64,000 nt of DNA from Trichococcus sp. K1Tr. GTDB lineage: Bacteria > Bacillota > Bacilli > Lactobacillales > Aerococcaceae. Location of the stretch: NCBI RefSeq assembly GCF_028309625.1, contig NZ_JAQMHR010000002.1:421660-485659 (forward strand), written 5' to 3'. The notes below the pieces were generated by a model that was not told the DNA's origin, ran no database searches, and was given only the letters and a program-made list of their open reading frames with translations. A program made the position numbers and the translations under genes. Positions 57,961 through 64,000 of the stretch are shown piece by piece (the stretch's first letter is position 1; each line of letters starts with the position of its first letter).

Positions 57961-58003
57961 AGACCGACTATCCATGTTAACATGCGGATAGTCGGTCTTT
58001 TTG
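57961..58003 (+). terminator. Terminator after PTS EIIBC
   Basis: AGACCGACTATCC / GGATAGTCGGTCT form a 13-bp stem with T5. Confidence 0.93.
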
Positions 58004-58082
58004 GCATCGTTTTCATCATTGGCAGAACAAGAACCCAACAGATATAGTGAAAAACGTTCACAAATTGTTAATAATAAATCCG

Positions 58083-58111
58083 TTGTATGCGCAAAAAATG
58101 CGTGGTATATT
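58083..58111 (+). promoter_or_regulatory. Promoter of the GPH symporter
   Basis: TTGTAT, 17 nt and TATATT. The spacer contains a CGCA-N6-TGCG dyad, and GTGAAAAACGTTCAC (about 58049) lies upstream; both may bind a regulator. Confidence 0.65.
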
Positions 58112-58138
58112 TTGTGTGTAAATGTTACGTCGTTTCAT

Positions 58139-58153
58139 TTGAAAACGTTTATC
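58139..58153. promoter_or_regulatory. cre-like site before the GPH symporter
   Basis: TTGAAAACGTTTATC carries the cre core TGAAAACG but departs from consensus in the last two positions. It lies about 30 nt downstream of the -10. Confidence 0.5.
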
Positions 58154-58254
58154 GTTTTTTAATCGCAACCGAGTATCGCATAGTGATATAGCTTCTGCAC
58201 ATTTTATCAACTGGTTCGGCGTCGTTTTATCAATACAAGAAAAGGGGTCATGAA

Positions 58255-59706
58255 ATGCAACACGCAAGCGCAAATAAAGTACAAAATGTAACCGATGACA
58301 AAAAGAATGTAAGGGAATTCGGATTACTGGATAAATTAGCTTATATGTCGGGGGACATCGCAAATGATTTGTTCTTCATTTTCTCAAGTTCTTTCTTGAT
58401 GTTGTTCTATACAAAAGTATTGGGAATCAGCGGGGCAGTTGTTGGTACGTTGTTCTTGTCGGCACGGGTTGTCGATGCTTTTACGGATATGGGGATGGGA
58501 CGTCTGGTTGATACCTTGAAACCATCTAAAGATGGCCGCTTCCGTGTTTGGATCAAACGCGTAGCACCATTCGCTGTTGTCGCCGGTTTCCTGATGTTCT
58601 TATCAGTCGTTCAAAACTGGTCCATGACTGCAAAAATCGTCTACATCTTTGTGACTTATCTGTTCTGGGGAAGCATCTGCTATACAGCGATCAACATCCC
58701 TTATGGATCGATGGCATCCGTAATCAGCGAGAAACCTGAAGATCGTGCTTCACTATCTGTATTCCGCAGCATGGGAGCCAGTATTGCCAGCATCTTCATT
58801 TCCTTCTTTGTTCCGTTGTTCGTCTATACGACTGACGCAAATGGCGCACAAGTGGTTATTCCGGAACGTTTCACGATCATTGCCGCTATCTTTGCAGTTC
58901 TAGCTTTTGCGCTTTACCAATTCTGCTACCACTTCACAATCGAACGCGTAGATATTCCGCAAAAACCGGAGTCAGAAAAGCAGTCTTTCGGCAAAGAAAT
59001 GGCAACTATCGCGAAAGGTTTGTCCACAAACCGCGCACTAGGCGGCATCATCGCTGCAGCAATCTTCCTATTATTGTCCATGCTGTTGGTGAACACAATG
59101 AACGCCTATCTGTACGCCGATTACTTCAAGAGCTCCAAGACATTGGCTGTAGCCGGTATCCTTGGTACTGTCGGCACACTGATGCTTGCACCTTTCGCAA
59201 ATAAAATCGCTTCTCGATTCGGTAAAAAAGAATCAGCAACAGTAGGGTTGTTCTTCTCAGCAGTTGTATATGCAATCCTGTACTTCATCCATACAGACAA
59301 CGTCATGTTATTCTTGCCGATGGCGTTTCTTGCAAGTTTGGGAATGAACTATTTCAACGTTGTCATCTGGGCATTCATCACGGACATCATCGATTACCAA
59401 GCTGTTAAGACAGGTAATGCTGATAGTGGAACAGTTTACGCAGTCTATTCATTCTCAAGAAAACTAGGACAAGCATTGGCTGGCGGTTTAGGCGGATTCG
59501 CTTTAACTGCAATCGGTTATGCATCAGCTGCAGCAACGCAAGACGCGGCCGTCCTTGATAGCATCTACGATGTGGCTACACTCGTGCCTGCGATCGGGTA
59601 CACAGGCGTTGCGCTATGTCTATGGTTCATCTATCCGTTGACTAAAGAAAAAGTGGCAGAAAACGTTGCTATCTTGGCTGAACGCCGTAAACAAGCAGCA
59701 AAATAA
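58255..59706 (+). CDS. GPH-family sugar:cation symporter (MFS)
   Basis: This 483-residue, 12-helix transporter of the glycoside-pentoside-hexuronide family shows ...KLAYMSGDIANDLFFIFSS at the N-terminus, then DAFTDMGMGRLVD, the family cation-site region, and KPSKDGRFRVWI in the first loop. It has a 20-residue hydrophilic N-terminal extension. Probable role: uptake of a glycoside with Na+ or H+. It stands alone with its own promoter and cre-like site; no glycosidase is adjacent. RBS AAAAGGGG. Confidence 0.88.
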   Translation: MQHASANKVQNVTDDKKNVREFGLLDKLAYMSGDIANDLFFIFSSSFLMLFYTKVLGISGAVVGTLFLSARVVDAFTDMGMGRLVDTLKPSKDGRFRVWIKRVAPFAVVAGFLMFLSVVQNWSMTAKIVYIFVTYLFWGSICYTAINIPYGSMASVISEKPEDRASLSVFRSMGASIASIFISFFVPLFVYTTDANGAQVVIPERFTIIAAIFAVLAFALYQFCYHFTIERVDIPQKPESEKQSFGKEMATIAKGLSTNRALGGIIAAAIFLLLSMLLVNTMNAYLYADYFKSSKTLAVAGILGTVGTLMLAPFANKIASRFGKKESATVGLFFSAVVYAILYFIHTDNVMLFLPMAFLASLGMNYFNVVIWAFITDIIDYQAVKTGNADSGTVYAVYSFSRKLGQALAGGLGGFALTAIGYASAAATQDAAVLDSIYDVATLVPAIGYTGVALCLWFIYPLTKEKVAENVAILAERRKQAAK

Positions 59707-59724
59707 TATGAAGTAAGCTCGTTA

Positions 59725-59767
59725 AAGGGGCACCATCCTGTTGATCAGGGTGGTGCCTCTTTTTTTG
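59725..59767 (+). terminator. Terminator after the GPH symporter
   Basis: AGGGGCACCATCCTG / CAGGGTGGTGCCTCT has a 5-nt loop and T7. Confidence 0.93.
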
Positions 59768-59786
59768 CTGATTTTAATGTCTGGCC

Positions 59787-59938
59787 GTCAGCTCCGGCCA
59801 AGAGAACTTTCGCCGGAGCTGACGACCCTATTTCATCCTCAGATTCGGCGAACAGCGGCTGACCGGAGTTGAGGACTCTGATCATATCCGCTTCTCCGGC
59901 CAGACAGTCCTCGCCGGAGAAGGCGACCCACTAGAGTC
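59787..59938. repeat. Three tandem 51-bp GC-rich palindromic units (locus 2)
   Basis: Units start at 59787, 59838 and 59889. Unit 1 has perfect 12-bp arms GTCAGCTCCGGC / GCCGGAGCTGAC around 13 nt. Unit 3 has TTCTCCGGC / GCCGGAGAA. Unit 2 keeps the stem with several G-T pairs and changed bases on both arms. Period and core match the array at 40524; CCGGAGCTGACG occurs at both loci. Confidence 0.85.
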
Positions 59939-60070
59939 ACATCCACAAAAAAACACTTCGTTTACAAATAGGCTACAAACTTCGCATATATTTCATTGTA
60001 TTTTGACGGCATATTTACAATGCCTTGTTATAGTGAATAAATAAGCAAAATGAAGGAGGCGTCATCAGAA
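59939..60070 (+). promoter_or_regulatory. Control region of the GDPD-like gene
   Basis: TTGACG (60003-60008) overlaps the dyad GGCAT-N7-ATGCC, with TTGTTATAGT after it as a weak -10. This may be a repressor-controlled promoter. Confidence 0.4.
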
Positions 60071-60739
60071 TTGTCCTATCTAACAGCGCAATCCGGCAGT
60101 GACGGATTGGCGGACAACAGCATGGAGTTTGTTGTGTTCTTCTGCGACAAACAGGAAATTTCCGCCATCAAAGTTGATGTTCGGATGAACAAGGAACACC
60201 AACTTGTTCTGCACCACGATAGATTGGAGGAAGGACAGTATTATGTCGCCTTGGAAGATGTGTTTGCGTATATCGCCCGGGAAAACAGCCCGATTCGTAT
60301 CAATTGCGACCTGAAAGAAACCGGTCTCGAAGAGGCCGTGTACGGATTGGCCAACAAGTACGCACTTTGGCCGCAAGTGGAGCTGAGCGGAACGGTAGCC
60401 TGTAGCTATCTGTCAAAGTGGAGCAATCAGATTTTGATGAACATCGAAAACGGTATGGATGATTCATTTCACGGCGAGCATATCGGGCGATGGGGAGAAA
60501 ATGTATTGCTCGAAGCATTGGCGAAACTGGCCCGAAGCCATGCAAAAGTCATCAACATCAATCATCAGTTGTTCACGGATGCCGTGCAGGAAAAAGGTAA
60601 GCAGTTGGCGTTGGAGTTTTCTTTGTGGACCGTGAACGACTTGAATGCGATCGGAAATTACGAAAAGGAAAATATCTACAACATCACGACCAGAAAAGCA
60701 TGGAGCTACATCCAACAGAAAGGGATGCAGACAGGATGA
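60071..60739 (+). CDS. Degenerate glycerophosphodiester phosphodiesterase-like protein
   Basis: This 222-residue protein keeps GDPD-type landmarks: IKVDVRMNKEHQLVLHHD (compare E-x-DV...T-D-G-x-x-V-x-HD), an INCDLKE segment and WTVND near the C-terminus. The first catalytic His-Arg is absent and the Glu before DV is Lys, so it may be inactive or act on another substrate. TTG 60071 follows AAGGAGG by 11 nt; the ATG at 60050 overlaps that site. It precedes a PHP hydrolase pair, hinting at a phosphate-ester process. Confidence 0.65.
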   Translation: MSYLTAQSGSDGLADNSMEFVVFFCDKQEISAIKVDVRMNKEHQLVLHHDRLEEGQYYVALEDVFAYIARENSPIRINCDLKETGLEEAVYGLANKYALWPQVELSGTVACSYLSKWSNQILMNIENGMDDSFHGEHIGRWGENVLLEALAKLARSHAKVININHQLFTDAVQEKGKQLALEFSLWTVNDLNAIGNYEKENIYNITTRKAWSYIQQKGMQTG

Positions 60740-60878
60740 AATACCTCAATCCAAAACGGATGTACCAAATTTCAGGAAGGCCTTCTTTTTTGATACGCTC
60801 ATTTTTTCGGTGTTGTTGCGCATCCGTCACGCTCACGCACTAGGTGCCTTCAATCGCTAGTCAGCAGGAGGCACTTTT

Positions 60879-61202
60879 GTGGTTGTGAATAGAGAATTAT
60901 CCAAGCAAGGAAACAAGATGATCCAAATGCACACAAGAACAGAGCCCACGGAAACGACAGTCGAGAAGGAACTGGTTTTGACGCCGGCCTGCCATCAGAG
61001 GCACAACAAGATTCCGTTCGCGCTGACAAAAGCCTATCAAAGTCTGTATATGCATTTTTCCTTTTCGCCGCAACATGTGGACCGGGAAAAGGCTTTGGTC
61101 ATCATTTCGCAAGTGCGCCCTGATTATTTTGGTGCTGGACATCCGCATTGCTTGCTTTCGGATCAGGTACAAGTCAGACTGATGATTCAAGGAGGAAATT
61201 AA
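60879..61202 (+). CDS. Small protein resembling the N-terminal domain of PHP hydrolases
   Basis: This 107-residue protein starts at GTG 60879, 7 nt after AGGAGG. Its centre (HNKIPFALTKAYQSLYMHFSFS) looks like the short beta-sandwich that precedes the PHP domain in CehA/McbA-type metallohydrolases. Its stop is 1 nt before the PHP start, and GGAGG for the next gene lies inside it, so the two are coupled. The arms GTGCCT / AGGCAC (60843-60874) could pair over its ribosome site. Confidence 0.6.
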   Translation: MVVNRELSKQGNKMIQMHTRTEPTETTVEKELVLTPACHQRHNKIPFALTKAYQSLYMHFSFSPQHVDREKALVIISQVRPDYFGAGHPHCLLSDQVQVRLMIQGGN

Positions 61203-61203
61203 T

Positions 61204-62172
61204 GTGGATTATTATGCAATCGAGTTGCACGCGCACACGAATCACAGCGATGGTGTCTTCACGACCGAAGAACTGCTGGGAAGCGCCAAGGATTTCGGCT
61301 ATGACATCCTGACGATCACCGATCACAATACGGTCGCGCCTTATGAGGAATGGAAAAAGAATCAGCACTGGTCGGGAGATCTGCTTGTCATCCCGGGGAT
61401 TGAATGGACGACCTACTTCGGCCATATGCTGGTCATCGGTTCGAAGCAGATGATCGATTCGCGCAAAGCCGAGTTGGATACAATCGATTCCCGCATCAGC
61501 GAAATAAAAGACAGCGGCGGCATCGTCGGTATTGCGCATCCTTTTTCAATCGGCAGCCCGATCTGTACCGGTTGCCGTTGGGAATTTCAGGTGAAGGATT
61601 ACGACAACGTCGACTTCATCGAATTATGGAATCGGGTCAATCCTGACGAAAGCTTCCGGAGCCGATTGGCGTACGAAATGTGGACGGATCTGCTGAAGAA
61701 AGGCCACCGGATTTCTTGCAGCGCCGGACGTGATTGGCACCGCATTGAAAGCGAAATGGACAATACTGCGCTGACTTATATCGGATTGAAAGAGCTGACC
61801 GAAGACGGAGTCAAGGAAAGTCTGGAGAATGGGAACTTTTACATCACTCTTGGTCCGCGGCTGCAGATGAAGATCGAGCAGAACGGGCGCATCCATCATC
61901 TTGGGCAGGAAATCCGAGCTGGAGACGCGCAGCTGCAGGTCCGGTTGGAGTCGATTTTGCAGGAGAAATTGCGGAATTTCGGCTTCAAAGGGGAAAGGCT
62001 GGCGGTCATTCTAAATGAAGAAGTCATTGCTGAAATCGACCTGAAAGAAAATCAGTCAAGGGAAGTTCCGCTGACGCTCCACCCGGGGTATGTCAGGTTG
62101 GAATTGTACGGCGAAGCGAAGGGCGAAAAGAATCGACTGCTGGTGATCGGCAATCCGTTTTATGTACTCTGA
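61204..62172 (+). CDS. PHP-domain metal-dependent phosphoesterase
   Basis: This 322-residue PHP enzyme has the full set of metal motifs: ELHAHTNHSDG (H-x-H), TITDHNT, EWTTYFGHM, IAHPFS and AGRDWH. PHP proteins hydrolyse phosphate esters with two or three metal ions; the CehA-like group also cleaves other esters. GTG 61204 follows GGAGG at 8 nt. It pairs with the preceding 107-residue protein, and the two could together equal one single-chain enzyme of other species. The substrate is unknown. Confidence 0.85.
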   Translation: MDYYAIELHAHTNHSDGVFTTEELLGSAKDFGYDILTITDHNTVAPYEEWKKNQHWSGDLLVIPGIEWTTYFGHMLVIGSKQMIDSRKAELDTIDSRISEIKDSGGIVGIAHPFSIGSPICTGCRWEFQVKDYDNVDFIELWNRVNPDESFRSRLAYEMWTDLLKKGHRISCSAGRDWHRIESEMDNTALTYIGLKELTEDGVKESLENGNFYITLGPRLQMKIEQNGRIHHLGQEIRAGDAQLQVRLESILQEKLRNFGFKGERLAVILNEEVIAEIDLKENQSREVPLTLHPGYVRLELYGEAKGEKNRLLVIGNPFYVL

Positions 62173-62203
62173 AGCGGGCTGGCGAGCCTGCCATTCAGCA
62201 CAT

Positions 62204-62255
62204 CAAACAAACAAGGGGTTCCCTCAAGTGTGAGAGCCCCTTGCTTGCTTGTTTT
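62204..62255. terminator. Bidirectional terminator
   Basis: A 23-bp imperfect stem (CAAACAAACAAGGGG / CCCCTTGCTTGCTTG at its base) with an AGTG loop sits between the convergent PHP gene and the gene at 62255. T4 follows on the plus side. Confidence 0.85.
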
Positions 62256-62749
62256 CATTCAAACTGGACAAAAATGTCCAGATCATAAGGCGTATAAGCT
62301 GTTTCGACTGTTTTTGAAGCATCTGAATAGATTTTGTAACGTCCTCCGGTGACATAGACGAATGCGGTGAAATCCTTTTTTCCGTAATAAGGGCTTATTT
62401 CGTTCCACTGTTCTGCAGGAAGTTTCCCAAGGGACAGGCCCTCAATCATAAGGTTGCCGTCTTTGATGGCCACGTTCAGCGTCGTGACTTGTTCGTATTC
62501 ATAGATCTGTCGATTTGTCCGAGCAATCGCTTCATCCTCAAGACCTCCGAACGGTTTGCAGAAGGGGTCTTCCAGGATGATGTGCTGCGCAACGTTCTGG
62601 ATAAGGCTGTTATCCGCGAACAGCGCACTGCTTCTCCAGCGTGTCTGAAACAGTATCCGGCCAACGCCGTCGTTTGCATCTTCTGAAGCGTCGGCAACAG
62701 GCCGAGCCTTTTCTTTAAGCCCTTTTTTGAAAAAGTCGCGTATACCCAT
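62255..62749 (-). CDS. Protein of unknown function
   Basis: This 164-residue soluble protein starts MGIRDFFKKGLKEKARPVAD with a basic amphipathic N-terminus. The rest is mixed alpha/beta with GGRYKIYSDASKTVETAYTP near the end. I do not recognise a family. GGAGGTG stands 5-6 nt before the ATG, so translation is likely. It is a single gene between two convergent terminators. Confidence 0.7.
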   Translation of the reverse strand: MGIRDFFKKGLKEKARPVADASEDANDGVGRILFQTRWRSSALFADNSLIQNVAQHIILEDPFCKPFGGLEDEAIARTNRQIYEYEQVTTLNVAIKDGNLMIEGLSLGKLPAEQWNEISPYYGKKDFTAFVYVTGGRYKIYSDASKTVETAYTPYDLDIFVQFE

Positions 62750-62961
62750 GATACACCTCCGTTCATTTCGTTAATAGTTCCTTCCATTGTATCACAGCGC
62801 TCCCAAGTTCGGAATTGCGGAAAGAAATGTGAAAACAGACCGATCGGACATAGATGATCTTTTTTCTTAGGACTGTCAATCCTACTTGTTGCGATAGAAT
62901 CCAACGTATATCATCTGTCCATATTCGATTATTCTTAACTTTTTAGAACTAGGTGCTGTGC

Positions 62962-62967
62962 TATAAT
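62962..62967 (+). promoter_or_regulatory. Extended -10 box
   Basis: TGC-TATAAT with no clear -35, 78 nt before the gene at 63045. The rest of the 62750-63044 gap shows no gene or strong structure. Confidence 0.5.
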
Positions 62968-63044
62968 AGAACAATAGTGCTTGTTACTGAAGCGTTTTTT
63001 CGGCTCTAGGAACAGGCAAACGAAGAACTAAGGGGATAAGAAGA

Positions 63045-63455
63045 TTGGAAAAATTGAAAAGAAAAATAATGAATTTTATGCGCGGAAGATACGGCGCGGA
63101 TCAGCTTTACAACGCGTTGATCATTTCGGGGATGGTGCTGTACTTTTTGGGTGCAATGACAGACTTGGGTGTGTTGGTTATCGTGGCGCAACTGTTGATT
63201 TTTTGGGCCTTATTCCGGGTCTATTCGAAAAAAATCTATAAGCGCGCGGAAGAAAACCGCAAATTCCTGAAGTGGTGGCAGCCGAACCAGAAAAAGTTGA
63301 AATTGCTGTTCAGAAGGTTCAAGGAAATCAAAGTGGCCCGTTTCCGCAAGTGCCCTAACTGCAGGACGACATTACGTTTGCCTGTCAAACGCGGCAAGAA
63401 GACAGTCAAATGTCCGAGCTGCCATCAGAAATTCGAATCACGCATCATTTTATAG
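63045..63455 (+). CDS. Membrane-anchored zinc-ribbon protein
   Basis: This 136-residue protein has a basic start, two close membrane helices (residues about 22-60), a strongly basic helical linker, and a C-terminal zinc ribbon C-x2-C (KCPNCRTTLRL) ... C-x2-C (KCPSCHQKF). Similar small proteins occur in Firmicutes without a known role. The start is TTG 63045 behind AGGGGAT. It has a promoter and terminator of its own. Confidence 0.75.
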   Translation: MEKLKRKIMNFMRGRYGADQLYNALIISGMVLYFLGAMTDLGVLVIVAQLLIFWALFRVYSKKIYKRAEENRKFLKWWQPNQKKLKLLFRRFKEIKVARFRKCPNCRTTLRLPVKRGKKTVKCPSCHQKFESRIIL

Positions 63456-63459
63456 ACAG

Positions 63460-63503
63460 AAAAGAAGCCCCGCACAAGTTAAATTGTGCGGAGGCTTCTT
63501 TTT
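63460..63503. terminator. Bidirectional terminator
   Basis: AAAAGAAGCCCCGCACAA / TTGTGCGGAGGCTTCTTTTT with a 7-nt loop. It lies between the convergent zinc-ribbon and HAD genes. Confidence 0.92.
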
Positions 63504-63505
63504 GT

Positions 63506-64000
63506 CTAGGCTTCGTGGATGAGTACTTCTTCTTGGGTTCCCAGAAGGATCGTCTTTTCGGAAGGGCGTAGGCGGCCTTTGTTTTCGTCACGTCCCTGCA
63601 GAACGATGCGCGGGTTTGCATCCTCAATTGTGCGGAAGGCTTCGCGCGCCAATTTTTTGGTGTCGTCGTTCATATAGCGGTTGAAGAGGACGCAGAGTTT
63701 GGCATCCTGCAGTTCCACCATCATATCGTAGTCGCCGGTGCTGTCCCCGAAGAGCATCAGCGGCTGTTTTTCGTTGTGCTTCGGCATCAGTTGTTCCGTG
63801 ATGACGGCTGTTTTGCCTGGGCCTTTGGTGATGTTTTTGCCTGGCTGCATGCACGGTTGGATCAGGCCGTTTTCATCCTTTTTGAAATACATGCCGATGA
63901 CGTGCTCGTTGTCCAACCCGTAACCGAAGTCCGGATGCGTTGCGGCGACCTGGACGACATCCACAGGTGAAGCCGAAATGACGTAGACGACGATGCCGTT
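63506..64000 (-). CDS. HAD-superfamily phosphatase (5' part outside window)
   Basis: The frame runs off the right edge, so only the C-terminal 164 residues are seen. HAD motif II (VISASPVD), motif III lysine (KGPGKTAVI) and motif IV (GDSTGDYDMM) are present; motif I must lie upstream. This is a phosphoserine-phosphatase-like hydrolase with unknown substrate. It ends at 63506, 3 nt from a bidirectional terminator. Confidence 0.8.
   Translation of the reverse strand, partial: NGIVVYVISASPVDVVQVAATHPDFGYGLDNEHVIGMYFKKDENGLIQPCMQPGKNITKGPGKTAVITEQLMPKHNEKQPLMLFGDSTGDYDMMVELQDAKLCVLFNRYMNDDTKKLAREAFRTIEDANPRIVLQGRDENKGRLRPSEKTILLGTQEEVLIHEA

Overview
The window is chromosomal DNA of a mid-GC Firmicute. 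Strong GGAGG ribosome sites, many TTG/GTG starts, sigma-A promoters of the TTGACA-17-TATAAT type, cre-like CcpA sites, PTS and ECF transporters and the hslO-cysK-dusB-lysS order point to Lactobacillales. A Carnobacteriaceae member such as Trichococcus is my best guess, but that is inference and not proven by the sequence. No rRNA, tRNA, CRISPR array, insertion sequence or phage gene was seen.

Layout. 1-5.1 kb: tail of ftsH, then hslO, cysK, dusB and lysS. 5.2-9.9 kb: str operon (rpsL, rpsG, fusA) and tuf with its own promoter. 10.2-19.7 kb: an accessory block for C4 acyl-CoA metabolism: crotonase and a FabK-like flavin enoyl reductase, a divergent LysR regulator, then SDR reductase/dehydrogenase, GntP permease, acetate-type CoA-transferase, thiolase and a second GntP permease. 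19.8-21.6 kb: an ammonium channel fused to a PII signalling domain. 22.2-36.5 kb: the complete S10-spc-alpha superoperon (rpsJ to rplQ, with secY, adk, infA, rpmJ and rpoA). 36.7-40.4 kb: ecfA1-ecfA2-ecfT, truA and a monofunctional chorismate mutase. 40.7-43.8 kb: a transsulfuration enzyme, an unknown gene, rplM-rpsI and a 42-aa conserved-looking small protein.

From 43.9 kb the content is accessory. It holds a MarR-nitroreductase pair; a TRAP transporter (dctPQM) behind a cre site; and a minus-strand operon of an Rgg/PlcR-like regulator, a cytosolic ApbE flavin transferase and two FMN reductases, the last with a PAS-like domain and two C-terminal flavinylation-like motifs. Then come an SDR; a LacI-GH13-PTS EIIBC sugar operon with a clear palindromic operator; a GPH symporter; a degenerate GDPD-like gene with a two-gene PHP hydrolase; two unknown genes; and a partial HAD phosphatase running off the right end.

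Most interesting items: (1) the FMN reductase whose tail carries two ApbE-type motifs next to a signal-less ApbE; (2) two intergenic loci about 19 kb apart, each with three tandem 51-bp GC-rich palindromic units; (3) a possible Bcd/Etf-independent C4-CoA pathway; (4) the Amt-PII fusion; (5) several long perfect hairpins with no assigned role.
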